The notes beneath the pieces are model-generated. The model searched no databases. It saw only the letters and a program-made list of their open reading frames with translations, and was not told the DNA's origin. Of a DNA stretch of 40,188 nucleotides, positions 1 to 11,195 are shown one piece after another; positions within the stretch are counted from its first letter, which is position 1; every line of letters begins with the position of its first letter. Location: NCBI GenBank assembly GCA_000697335.1, contig JNEM01016143.1:1-40188 (forward strand), in the 5' to 3' direction. The stretch is from Conidiobolus incongruus B7586 (taxonomy: Eukaryota; Entomophthoromycota; Entomophthoromycetes; Entomophthorales; Conidiobolaceae). The translations under genes and the position numbers were made by a program.

Positions 1-960
1 TATCTTTTATAGCTTTAACTTTATATATTTTTATAATTATTATATATAATAATAAATATTTTAAATTTATATTAAAAATACCATTTGGAAATAATTGTAT
101 TTAAAAATATAATATATAATATATAATTAATTTATTTTCCTTAAAATATTAAATTAAAAACTATATATTATTATTATTTATTATAATAATTAAAATTTAT
201 ATATATTCAAAATACTTATTTATTAAAATATATAAAGAGGATCAATTTAACTTAACCTAATATTTTATTATATTTCTAAGTAAAGGATTATATAAAAAAA
301 TTTAAAATTCATTAATTATTAGTATTTATTGTAAAAGGCTTTGTTTTTAGTTATATCTTAATAAGTTTAATTTAGCTATAGCTATTTTAGTCTTTTTTTG
401 GTTTTTGTTAAATTATAAGATTTTAATTTATATTTTTATTAATTAATTTAAATTTAAACTTAATTATATTTAACATGCTTATATAATTATAATTAAATTA
501 ATTTAATAGTTATTTAATTAAAATAAAAAAATATTTATTGATATATTTTTTTACTCTATTAGTAAGTAAAAAAGTAATAATAGAAATTAATCTTCTAAAT
601 TTTAACAAATTTTAAATAATGTCCTTTTTAGCTTTAAAATCACAAATCTAGTGATATATGATAATTATAAATAAAACAATATGTTTATAAGTTATTTAAA
701 AGTTTTAAATGATTTTAAAAGATTTATGGTTAAGTTTTAAAGATATAAAAATAAAAGCCTTTTGATAATCATTATTTAGTTTAAATATAATGAAATTTAA
801 GTATAAATTTTAAAATTAAAATATTTTAAAAAAAATAATTAAAATTAAATATATATATAGTTTCAAAATATTTATTTTCCTATATATTTTATATATAAAT
901 AATTTTTCAAAATATATAATATGTTTGAAGGATCAGAAATTAAAAAATATGCCATTTCTT
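1..960. repeat. AT-rich dispersed repeat, copy 1 (short form)
   Basis: Aligns by eye along its whole length with 29240-29722 and then 31291-31745, and its first 600 bases align with 39600-40188. It lacks the 1.57 kb segment found inside the long copy, so it shows what that copy looked like before the insertion. No CpG was found in it, and no coding potential survives. The shared end carries an ATCAGAAATTAAAAAAT motif near 932-948. The start lies outside the window. Family unknown; treated as a fossil repeat. Confidence 0.8.
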
Positions 961-3900
961 AATTTCTATACTAATATTAATTAATTTGTTTTTTATCATT
1001 AATCAAGAAATATAGATCATTTAATCTTTGGAAAGATTTTATTGTTTATATTATTAATATATATATATATTGAAATTTATATAGAAAAATATTTTAAGTT
1101 TGCTTAGAAATTTCCATTATTTTTTAATAAAGGTTAATATAAAAGCATATATGAATTATTAAAAAGATTTTAATTTAAAAATTTTGGTATTGATTATATT
1201 ATATTTTTTTCGTTTTATTTTATTTTGAATTTATAATTTTTATTATATATTTTTTAAATTATATAAAACTTATTTTATATTTATATATCAATTAAGACAT
1301 AATTAAATTTTGATACAAAATAATACTAATATAGCTGACATTCAAAGATTATAATAATTCACTCTTTTATATCAAGATATGTGTTTTAATAATTTTTTAT
1401 TTTATATATAATTGGAAATATAAAAAAACAATTAATTTGCTTAAATTCAATCAAATTTTGGATAGTTTCCTTTTTAGATTTAAAATAATTAACCCAGTAA
1501 TATATGAAGTTTTAGATAAGATATTATTTCCATAAGCAGTTCGTAAATTTTAAATGAGTTTCATGTTTAATGGCAGAGTTTTAATAATAATTAAACAACT
1601 TTTTGTAATTTTTAATTTAAAAATTATTAAATTTAATATTTAAAAATTAATATTTTAATAAATGAAATGTTATAAATAAATATACAGTTTTATTATTTAA
1701 AGCTATAGACTCTCCAATTTATTTTATAAACCTTCTATCATTTTTATTTGATAATATTTTTGAATAATCATAAATTGAGAACTTCCATTGTTTTTATTCC
1801 AAAGTAATGCCAATTATAATGTATTAAAATTTGATTAATGAAATTTTAAAAAAGATAATGCTGTTTTAATAGAATTTTTTGACCAGATACTTTTGCTTTA
1901 AGGTGATAAATTATAGAAAATAGATTCTTGTCAATGTTAAAATCGCAAGAAGTAAACATTCATTATATTCCATTATTAATATTCAAATATATATTCTTAT
2001 TTCAAATTTTAACACAAATAAAAATTAATAAAAATTTGATGGAGATATATTGTTATACTAAAAAAATGATTAAAATATATAATGTTATTTTATTTAAATC
2101 ATATAGTATATTAATTATAAATTTGCCAAAATACACAAATATTGTTTCGAAATATTTATAATTATAACATTGACCAATTCGATTAATGATTTGAAATGGA
2201 TAGATATCATACTATTAATATAAATTATGCTGAATTTTATTGATAACAAATGCATTAATTATATAATTAAAAATATAGAAGGATAGTTTATAAATTTTTT
2301 TTTAAAAATTATGGTTTGCAACTTTTATAAGTTAATGAATTATTTCATAATTGGATTAATATAAATATATAAATATATAATATTAAAATATTATTATCTT
2401 TTATAAACTAAAATAATTTATTTAAAATCGAATTTAATCAAATTGAAAATTTTTAAAAATGTAAATTGCAAAATCTTTTAGATATATTAATAAAGAATCT
2501 GCTATAAGAATATGTTGATGTTGAATAAAATATTGGTTATATCATGTATTTAAATATGAGAAATTCGAACATTTCTCTTCACAAAACTAATCTTATAATA
2601 TGAACAATTTATATACAAGTAGACAAATAATATATAATATAATTATATAATTTTCGGACTATTAACAATTGATCATTATATAAATAAATACTATTTATTC
2701 AACACTATTTGGACATTTGTCCATTACTTAATTTATTGAACCTATATCTGATATGAAAAATCTATATTAATAATTAATAATTAATAAATCATAGATAAAT
2801 CTTTAATTTTAACGATAATAATTGAAATATGATATGATTAACTTTGAAACTGGGTATATTAACATGGTTCAAAATATTTTTAAAATATATATTTATACTT
2901 CCAAATTTAGTTGGATAAAATTCTAGTTCTGAAAGATTTTTTATTTTATTAATATCTTCATACAAATTGAAATTAGGATAAATATATATATTTGATTATT
3001 TTGGTCAAAATAGTTTGATATAGTGGTTATTATATTATATATGATATTTTGACATCTAATTTAAGATATAATAATTTTTATAAGAAATTCTACAATAATT
3101 CTAATGTATAGTGAAAAGAGATTTCATTTGCTTAAATGGTGAGAAGTTACGAGGATTCATCTCATTATATTCATTCTAATTTGCCTAAATTCTTTATAAA
3201 AATATACCAGTTAACCTATTTTATTTTGATACATGATTCATTTTCAATATTATTTTTAATTGATGCAATATAGCATAGTACATAATATCCGTATTATGTT
3301 TCAAGTAAACTGTTTTATAATATTAATTAGCACTTTAGGTAAAGTTTAGTTTGGTAGGTATAGACATTATCAAAATTTACTATTTCATTAATTAAACCGA
3401 TTCACTGGTATTCAATAAACGATTTATATATTATAATCGACAAAATTTTGATAATAAACATTTGTATAATTAAGATCGAATAGCTATTATATTCAACAAT
3501 CCCCGATCAACAAATTGAAAATTTCAAAATTTTTCAATAAAATGATGAAATCATTACTACTAAAAAACAATTTATGGCAATTAGTTTTGATTTTTGCAAT
3601 GTGACGCATAAAACTGCGAAATGCAGCCATTACAACACATATTCATTTCAAGTAATGAGTAAAAAATATTAATATGCTAATATAAAATGATATCATTTTA
3701 TGAAGAATATAAATTAAAACACATGACCCAAGGCCACAACAATCTTATGAACTTAAAAACCCTGAGAATAACCTTTGAAGTAGAAATTGATGGGAATTAC
3801 TAAATTGGGTAATTTTCTATAACCCCAATTTTGAATTTTTTTCAATTTAATTATTAATAACATTGGCATAATTATTTTACCCTTAATTATTGAGTGTTAT

Positions 3901-4400
3901 CTAATTTTTATAATTAATATATTAAATCAAATGATAAAATTGAAAATTGTTATAAATATTAAATAAATATGAAAATACAAGATAAATCGTATCATATTAA
4001 CCAAAAATCACATTAAAATATCTAATGGTTGAAAGAATACAAACAGTGTGAATAAATTTAATAATCGTAAGGTGACAGCTGTGGACAAATTGAGGATGAA
4101 ATTTGGATACTGCGCCCCTTGTTGGTGATAAAATTTAATTGAATTATAACAGTTGTTTGAGTTCCATATCTTTGACTATTGTATCTAATATGTAAATTGA
4201 ATTTTTAAACATCCTTTGTTATATACATATATTAATGACTAATATTAATAATTCACTTTAACAACACACTATTTTTAATTATCCGAACACTATGAATAAA
4301 ATATGTTAAATAACCAAATTAGCCAATTTAGGAAGAATCAGTTGAGCCATATTTAACAATGATTGGTTAAATAGTTAGTCCCTTAAAATTAACTTAATCA
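961..4400. other. Intergenic, AT-rich; holds one diverged repeat fragment
   Basis: Apart from the diverged repeat copy at about 1370-1800, no gene is supported here. The open frame at 1928-2161 encodes only A/T-driven residues (Ile, Lys, Asn, Tyr) and shows no family signal. Slightly more complex patches at 3540-3780 and 4060-4130 give short open stretches, one of them resembling a signal peptide, but each runs into a stop and none could be assigned. Confidence 0.6.
1370..1800. repeat. Diverged partial copy of the AT-rich repeat
   Basis: About 1440-1710 aligns with 600-880 of copy 1 and with 31410-31680 of the long copy; the conserved block around the GTTTTAGATAA motif is the clearest. The terminal motif near 1774-1800 also resembles the shared end of the other copies. 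Unlike them, it keeps CA dinucleotides and at least one CpG. It lies in the same orientation as copy 1 and just beyond it. Boundaries are approximate. Confidence 0.55.
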
Positions 4401-4414
4401 AATTAAAAATTCAC

Positions 4415-4422
4415 TATAAAAA
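4415..4422 (+). promoter_or_regulatory. TATA-like element upstream of the first SLC35F6-like gene
   Basis: A TATAAAAA octamer lies about 160 bp before the start codon at 4584. A reverse CCAAT-type ATTGG sits some 50 bp further upstream near 4363. The spacing suits a 5' leader of roughly 130 bases. Placement is by motif only. Confidence 0.4.
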
Positions 4423-4583
4423 CCTTTTTCATTTAGGATTTGACTACAAATCTCTAATCTTTTGTACTTTATTCTTCTTTATATAAATATTATATACTAA
4501 AAAATAATATTTGACTCCATTTAATAATTTAAATATATATAATTTATCGTTCTAATAATTGTATTGATAGTAAGTAAATAACA

Positions 4584-5780
4584 ATGGCTAATAATTTTTC
4601 CAAATATACGCTTTTCCTCATAGCGGGGATGTTGATAACGGGCACCGCTAATACCTTGTTGAACAAATTGCAAGATAGACAGTGTGTTGGCGATTGTGAT
4701 ACCCCTCAGCCCAAGTTGTTTGAACAACCTGTATGGCAAACCCTCATTATGTTCTTTGGTGAATTTGGATGTATTTTAGGTCCTATTATCGCCCATCTCC
4801 AAACTAAAGTCAACAAGTATACTTCTGTCGGCACAGACAGTAGTGAGCTTGTCTTTGAGCCTACACATGAGAACCCCCACGTTAAGCCTATGACAGGTAA
4901 AAGAAAGCTGCTAATGTGGCTCCCCACCCTCTGCGATATTTGTGGTACCACATTGATGAATGTGGGTTTGATTTATACTTCGGCATCCATTTACCAAATG
5001 CTTAGAGGTGCTATTGTTTTGTTTGTCGCCATCTTTTCGGTCATCTTTTTGAATAGGAGACTTCAACTCTACCAGTGGGGAAGTTTGGTTAGCATTGTGT
5101 TGGGTGTAAGTTTAGTTGGTTTGAGTAGTATCTTTAAGACTGGTCCTCCTAACCCCGAAGATTTGACTAACACTGCCAATGAAGGCATGGCTGCGCTTGG
5201 TGTTTTCATGGTCTTATTTGCCCAAATGTTTACTGCTACTCAATTTGTTGTCGAAGAAAAAATTCTTTCACGCTACACTATTGGTCCTATTGAAGCTGTA
5301 TATTTGGAAGGCTTCTTTGGAATCATTACCGTATCCTTCGCCATTTTGGTCGGTCACTACCAATATGGCCAATACCACCCTGGCTCCTACTTCGATGCCG
5401 TTACTGCCTATCACCAAATCTTTGACAACTTTGGTGTTTGGTCGACTGGAGTAGCCATTGCCATTTCAATTGGTTTCTTCAACTTCTTCGGCTTGTCCGT
5501 CACCAGAACCGTCTCTGCCACCTCAAGAAGTACCATTGACACCAGTAGAACTCTCTTCATCTGGATGTTCAGTTTGTTGTTGGGCTGGGAAACCTTTTCC
5601 TTCTTGCAAGTTATCGGTTTCATGCTCTTGGTATATGGAACCTTCTTGTTCAACGGCGTTATCGACCCTCCTGCCTGCCTCGTCACTCCTACTCAACCTG
5701 TGATCAGTGTGCAGTCAAGTGCTGGTGGATCTCAGCCAGCTGCCGCTGCAGTTGACGAAACCAGTCCCTTGATTGGTTAG
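4584..5780 (+). CDS. SLC35F6-like solute carrier (drug/metabolite transporter fold)
   Basis: Intronless, 398 residues; SLC35F6 family proteins are about 370. It is a multi-pass membrane protein with roughly ten hydrophobic segments and follows the family order throughout: an N-terminal segment ending near TGTANTLLNK, then QPVWQTLIMFFGEF, LCDICGTTLMNVGL, a YQMLRGAIVLF segment with the following RR pair, VEEKIL, EGFFG, VSATSRSTIDTSRT, and LGWETF near the last helix. These closely match the human protein. The tail ends ETSPLIG, an acidic dileucine-type signal (ExxxLI) used for sorting to lysosomes or vacuoles. The family sits in lysosomal or mitochondrial membranes; its substrate is unsettled. 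An AATAAA signal follows the stop near 5798. A diverged paralog lies at 18615-19742. The first ATG of the open frame was chosen. Family assignment is strong; the transported substrate cannot be read from sequence. Confidence 0.9.
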   Translation: MANNFSKYTLFLIAGMLITGTANTLLNKLQDRQCVGDCDTPQPKLFEQPVWQTLIMFFGEFGCILGPIIAHLQTKVNKYTSVGTDSSELVFEPTHENPHVKPMTGKRKLLMWLPTLCDICGTTLMNVGLIYTSASIYQMLRGAIVLFVAIFSVIFLNRRLQLYQWGSLVSIVLGVSLVGLSSIFKTGPPNPEDLTNTANEGMAALGVFMVLFAQMFTATQFVVEEKILSRYTIGPIEAVYLEGFFGIITVSFAILVGHYQYGQYHPGSYFDAVTAYHQIFDNFGVWSTGVAIAISIGFFNFFGLSVTRTVSATSRSTIDTSRTLFIWMFSLLLGWETFSFLQVIGFMLLVYGTFLFNGVIDPPACLVTPTQPVISVQSSAGGSQPAAAAVDETSPLIG

Positions 5781-6709
5781 TTACTTAGATGTGAGAATAA
5801 ATCACTGGTAATTTTGTAATATTATTCATTAAATATTACCGTAATTACGAATTATATATCATTTTGTTATTTTATTGAGTCATTAGGAATAATTTTGTTA
5901 AATTTGCACTATCAAAATTATGACAGGTTTAATAAGATATTTGTAAGTAATATTATTCTTGATTAATCATATAAAGTTCTCATTAAGTAGTATTGTTTAA
6001 TTTAATTGTAAATTTTTCAATATTTTTGTTGAAACAACGAAACTGATAATTTCAAAATTTTTAATTTAAAATACAATATTTTGAATATGATCAATTAAAG
6101 ATTATTGATATTTATAATTAATATTATTAGGTTCAACATTATTGTCAAACTATTGTAACTTCTAATCAATTTTAATACAATTGTATATTTTGTTAATTGT
6201 TAATTGTTAAACAATAATCAGGTCGATGAAAATAATGTTTTCACATTCAATAATCCTGAATATAATAGTTTAAATAATTCAATAATAATTTATATTTGAT
6301 ACTTAATAAATTTTTAGTATAGAATGAATACAAATTTGGTATTTATTTATATTTTACATCAGATTTTTTTAATTTTTGGATTGTAGCAAAATTATAATTT
6401 AAAATAATTTAGTATTTTTGAAATATAAAAATATACAATTTATATTTTATAAATTATTAAGATATATGAAAAGTGATTTGTAAAATAGAATTATTACTAA
6501 TAATGAAAGTTAGACTAATAAAATCATTATTATTCAATATATTAATTGACTACATATTATGACAAATGCTTTTTCAATTCATCAATAAGAAATATTCCAA
6601 AAAAATCATATCAATTATTTGGTATTATAGGTATGCTAGAATAAATAAATATATATTTATTATATAAAATAAAATAACTTGAAAAAAATGAAGATAATTA
6701 TAATCAAAT
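5781..6709. other. Intergenic
   Basis: AT-rich spacer between the transporter and the tRNA gene. Only short homopolymer and TA-rich stretches are visible; no gene seen. Confidence 0.6.
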
Positions 6710-6782
6710 CACCCCTACTGGGGATCGAACCCAGAATCCCCGGATTAGAAGTCCGATGCCTTATCCATTGGGCCATAGGGGC
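6710..6782 (-). tRNA. tRNA-Arg (anticodon UCU)
   Basis: On the minus strand the 73 bases fold as a standard cloverleaf. The acceptor stem is GCCCCTA paired with TAGGGGT (one G-U), with discriminator G. The D arm contains CCCAATGGATAAGG. The five-pair anticodon stem encloses the loop CTTCTAA, giving anticodon TCT, which reads AGA, a common arginine codon in this AT-rich genome. The T arm has GGTTCGATCC. No intron and no encoded CCA. The 3' G discriminator matches the fungal Arg-UCU tRNAs I recall. Transcription would be by Pol III from the internal A and B boxes. Confidence 0.95.
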
Positions 6783-7685
6783 TTGCAATCAGTGCCACAG
6801 CTCTCATTGGCATTACCACTGAAATCATGATCAACTGGGAGTTGTTACCAATCCATAACCCACACAACTAGAACTATACTGTACACTGGTAGGTAGATTA
6901 CTAATAAACAAAAATCTGTTAAGAACAAATATGGTTTATAATAGATATTCTACACAATACCAAGCCAAAGCTTAATTATTGTACCAAAGATGGTACTTAT
7001 ACAATAATACCAGTATTGAGACAGAGTCTTATGCATGTGATATGATTCTATTGGTAGAATGTTATTAGACTTAAGAGAAATGGGGCCAGATCTTTCACAC
7101 TCAGTATAAACACTAAATAATTAATAGATTTATATTTTTTGAATAATACTTTTATTGTATCCAATAACTTTATTATTTTTATTTTTAATATTTTTCAATC
7201 AATTTACTTTTTTCTATTATTTATTAAATTTTACTTTTCTCGCTACATTATTTTTTTATTTTTTATTTTTTTTTCAATTCGAAATCCATTTTTGATAAAA
7301 TATTTAACTGATCATATATTACTATATATTACCTTATAGATAAATTTCATTAAAATAACCTCGAGTATTATTTAATCATCAGCTTTAACATTCAAATTCA
7401 ACAAATAGAAAAAAATATCGTGATCTTGGAATATAAAGTTCTTGCATTCTTTTATAGTTTTTTAATGACATATAATGTCATTAAAGTTAATTTTTGTGGA
7501 TCGTGTAATTCTATAATACATTAAATATTATAATGTTAAGATTTTAATTATCAAGACTATGCTGTATTCTATTGAGATACAAAATAAGACATTGATTTAA
7601 TACTTGACTAGATCCATTCCCCATTCAATATTAATTGTTGATTTTTATTACTTTACAAGAATAAGTTAATTCAACTTAAAATAAG
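6783..7685. other. Intergenic; less AT-rich island beside the tRNA
   Basis: 6783-7110 is clearly less AT-rich than its surroundings and has short open stretches in more than one frame, but each is broken by stops and none was recognised. 7111-7685 is ordinary AT-rich spacer; the open frame at 7139-7339 is a run of Phe/Ile/Tyr codons with no family signal. Confidence 0.5.
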
Positions 7686-8192
7686 TTATTGTTCTTGGTA
7701 ATTGGGTTTTGGAGGATAATTCTTCAAAGGTTCCCTAAAAACATTATTAATATATAATAAAATACTAAATAAATTGCTATTACTTTCTCAATTCCCAAAC
7801 GTCTAAACTAGAACGATCAGAATCCCTCTTCTGAACTCGACTCTTTTCAAAATTCAAAATAGCATCCTATAAAGTAATTAATAAATTATTATTTTTGATA
7901 ATAAAAATATATTACAATTTTTTCTTGTTCGTTTTTAACTGATAAACTTAAAGTAAATTTAAATTTATCCCACTGCCAACTGCAATCTTTTCTTTCTCCA
8001 TATCTATAGTAATGTAGAGCCATATGACCTAAAGCTATAGCAAACATTTAATTTTTATTTATTTATATAAATTTATTGTATATTACTATAACATCTAAAT
8101 AAATCATCAAAACTTCTATTGACACTGTAGGGCAATAATATCGTTTCTTTTGATAAGCCATTAGTTTGATTTGGTTTTATTTCGTTGTCCAT
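7686..8192 (-). CDS. DUF3128 / Emi1-like small protein, four exons
   Basis: Four exons on the minus strand: 8192-8087, 8034-7916, 7866-7784 and 7734-7686. They are separated by introns of 52, 49 and 49 bp, all GT..AG and opening GTAAT, and give 118 residues in phase. The product has the DUF3128 order: SFDDLFRCY near residue 27, YYRYGERKDC at 44-53, WDKFKF at 57-62, a charged stretch, then SSLDVWELRK at 94-103. This family includes yeast Emi1 (early meiotic induction; needed for sporulation and linked to mitochondria) and vertebrate C22orf39. From memory, most members have Cys after the WDxFxF segment; here it is Thr, leaving Cys34 and Cys53. A TATA-like stretch lies at 8201-8213, close to the ATG. 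The family call rests on motif recall and has not been searched; the gene structure is supported by consistent phases and splice sites. Confidence 0.78.
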
Positions 8193-10377
8193 TTTGAATT
8201 GATATATTTATAGTAATTATTATTAATTTTAATTTAAAAATATATTGAGTTTCTTAATTAATATTTTTATACTATCATTAAAACTTTTATGGGATCGCAA
8301 ATTGAATTTAGAAATTTTGATTGAAAATAGGTAAAGTTCAGCATTTAAAATTTATGAGAGTGAAAGAAATAGTGTTGCTATTCAAATTATCATTATAATA
8401 TTATATAGTAATTACTTCAGTTTATTGGGTAATTGATATACTTAATATTATTGATTCAAAAGATTGAAAAAAGTAAAGATGAATATTATTATTATTATAC
8501 TAAATTTACAAATAAGATTTAAAATTTTTTTTCAAAATAAAAATAATAAAATGAGATCATATTGATTAAACTGAATATTAGGAAATAATAATATTCAAAT
8601 TCATACTACAGTGTTAATGAAAACTATTAATAATATCTTCAAATTTTGATTTATTATTCAAATAATTATTAATATTTTAAAAGATGAACTTAAAAATGAT
8701 CATAAATATATGTGTAATTCTAAGTTATTCCCTTTTATTAATAAATTTTTGAACTCCAATCAATAATATAACATATTTGTCATTATAAATAAAGGTGCAA
8801 AATTTTCAACAATTATATATATATATTATAGATAAATAAATAACATTATATGGTGTATTGGTATTATAATAATATCATACTCGAATGGAAATTTGAAATA
8901 TTGCTTTATCTCACAATTTCATTCAATTCAAAAATTTGTAATACTTTATATACAATCACTCATATTTACGAACAACAATTTTATATGCTCTTGATAATGA
9001 GTGTTAATGGATAAAAATGTTTATATTATATTATTATAAATGTATCCTGAATAGATATTAATAACAATATATTCCTTGGCAACTAATATTGAATAATGAA
9101 ATATTCAAATATATAATTATCAAAAAGTACAGAATTTATATTTCAACATAAAATTGTATCTTTATTAGGGTAAATATTAGAATAACTATGTAGTATTTAT
9201 GATACAAAATATTTTATAATATTATAACTATTTATTAGTATATATTTACTAAAATCATTCATTTAAAAATTGTTTCACAAATTAATTTGAATTCAGAATG
9301 TGTTTGAAAAAAAGGAGTTTAATATAATAGTCATATCGCAAATTTACATTTAATGATTTTAATGGTATATATATATATCAGTTTTAAAGTAATATTGCTG
9401 GGTATGAATTACTATTCAATATTAGTGATATACTGGAAAAAATTATATTGTAAAGAGTTATATTTTTGTTCATAATTTTAATCTCAATATATTAGTTTTT
9501 CATATGGATTTTTATCATGTCCAAGATTATAATTTTAAATATAATAAATTTATTACTGTTCTTATAAGGAAATTCGATTTTTATATGATAATATTTTTCA
9601 AAGCGACAAAGAATAATAAATGTAAATATAGTTAATATTTAAAATTTAATTAAATCAAATTTAATCTACAATAGCAATTTTAATAAGTAATGCCGATTAA
9701 TAAAAATTTATTGATAATTTACCAAATATAGAAATAAATAAATATATAAACTGATTTATTATCAATTTAATCTAATTAATCTGATTGAAAAATCAAATTT
9801 ACAACTAAAGATAATATATTGCGCTTTTTGAAAATTTGTAAGGTTGTGATATGCATTTTTTGAGTTTAAAATTTATGATGATTCTGATTAAAATTAATTT
9901 GCTGTTTTTTTGGAAATGTGAATAAGATTAGCTTTAGAGCATTTGAAAAAAAATGAATGGAAAAAGATACAGTAATGTTATATACTACAATCAACAACTA
10001 TATAATATTAATATGAAGGTGTTAAAAAATTCTGTATTTATTAAATATAAACTTATGAATATGAACTATAATGGTCTTTAAAATTTATCTATTACATAAT
10101 ACATCAATACAAATAATTTATTTCAATATCTCAAAAATATTGTCTCAAGCAATTCTCATAAATTTTTATTTTAAAATTTTAATTTCATTAGAAGTACCTA
10201 TGAGAGGTGACATTACCAAATATAGTAATTGGGATAAATTATTAAAATTCTAAATTCCAAAGTACTAAATTTTTTCTCAAATTTCCAGTTTCGCATTAAG
10301 GAATTCCACCTAATTATTTTATTGATTTGATTGTTTTATTTAGCACAGTTTTTAACTAATTTTTCCATAAAGCCAAA
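8193..10377. other. Intergenic
   Basis: About 2.2 kb of AT-rich spacer with TA microsatellite runs (for example near 8814-8825 and 9367-9378). The open frame at 10071-10253 has A/T-driven composition and no recognisable motif. No gene is supported. Confidence 0.55.
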
Positions 10378-10381
10378 ATGA

Positions 10382-10389
10382 TATAAATA
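10382..10389 (+). promoter_or_regulatory. TATA-like element upstream of the VC0807-like gene
   Basis: A TATAAATA motif lies 72 bp before the ATG at 10461, in a short region of mixed composition. The spacing suits a Pol II core promoter with a short leader. Confidence 0.45.
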
Positions 10390-10460
10390 GGGTTCAACAC
10401 CAACTTGAGAAGATTATAATATTGTACTTGTATTAGTGTTTAATAATATACCAGAAAATC

Positions 10461-11195
10461 ATGGCTGAAGAAGAATTTATTCCTACCGAACAAGATATTT
10501 ATTTCAAATCTCTTTTAAAACGTATTCCCCTCAGAACTTTGTATTCTTTGGAAGTGACTTGGTTCCATATTCATCATAATGTTGAAATTTCATTACCTTT
10601 GATTCTTTTTATTAATTTAACAAAAACTATTGATTACAATATGGCTATTGTTTACAGTTCTATTCCCAATATTTTCTTCCTATTAGTCAGTTTACTTGTG
10701 TATTGTCTCTACGAACCCATGTCCTTATTGTTGCTCATCAGTTTTTATTTGCAGATGGTTTTTAACTATACTGCCACACAACCTCAGCACTATCCCGCTC
10801 ATCATAACTGGATCATTGGTTGTCTCGGTCTCCAGTTTCTTCTCTCAATTGCATTCACTAAAACCACTATATTCTATATGATCCAGCCTTGGTCCACCCT
10901 CAACAATCCTCAAAAAATTGCAGATTGGCATTCCAACTGGCAATATGCCATGTTCCGTAGAACCATGAGAATGCTCACTGGTGTCATGGGAACTGGATTC
11001 ATTCTCCAAGCTATTTTGGCCTATGTTTTAACACTCTATCTCTCCCCAAGCGTGTTAAAAATTGTATGTCCCATAATTTCAGCCGTCTCAGTAGTTGGGT
11101 TAGTATTATGGATGGGTATTTACTCAAGGATCATGCAAAAGAAAGGGGAAGAAGCTAGAGCTCGAAGACAAATGAACGAAACTCAACATATTTAA
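10461..11195 (+). CDS. VC0807-like multi-pass membrane protein
   Basis: Intronless, 244 residues. About six hydrophobic segments are visible: residues 43-55, 64-100 (two), 112-128, 169-192 and 198-215. A basic tail follows (KKGEEARARRQ). The region WQYAMFRRTMRMLTGVMG followed by a helix and the SPSVLKIVCPI segment resembles the conserved C-terminal part of the VC0807 / septation-protein-A-like family found in bacteria and in many fungal open frames of unknown role. A central YPAHHNWI motif is shared with both relic copies at 25586-26236 and 27699-28818, so it is likely a conserved functional site. No signal peptide. A TATA element and AATAAA-like signals flank the gene. This appears to be the only intact member of the family in the window. 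The biochemical role is unknown. Confidence 0.7.
   Translation: MAEEEFIPTEQDIYFKSLLKRIPLRTLYSLEVTWFHIHHNVEISLPLILFINLTKTIDYNMAIVYSSIPNIFFLLVSLLVYCLYEPMSLLLLISFYLQMVFNYTATQPQHYPAHHNWIIGCLGLQFLLSIAFTKTTIFYMIQPWSTLNNPQKIADWHSNWQYAMFRRTMRMLTGVMGTGFILQAILAYVLTLYLSPSVLKIVCPIISAVSVVGLVLWMGIYSRIMQKKGEEARARRQMNETQHI

Noticed and set aside
1928-2161. 77-codon open frame
   Set aside because: Composition is what AT-rich noise gives (Ile, Tyr, Asn, Lys); no motif, and no promoter or partner exon.
3135-3170. tRNA-like B-box sequence GAGGATTCATCTC
   Set aside because: No acceptor or anticodon stem can be folded around it.
3553-3645. Short frame MMKSLLLKNNLWQLVLIFAM resembling a signal peptide
   Set aside because: It runs into a stop at once, and no following exon with a matching splice site or recognisable mature protein was found.
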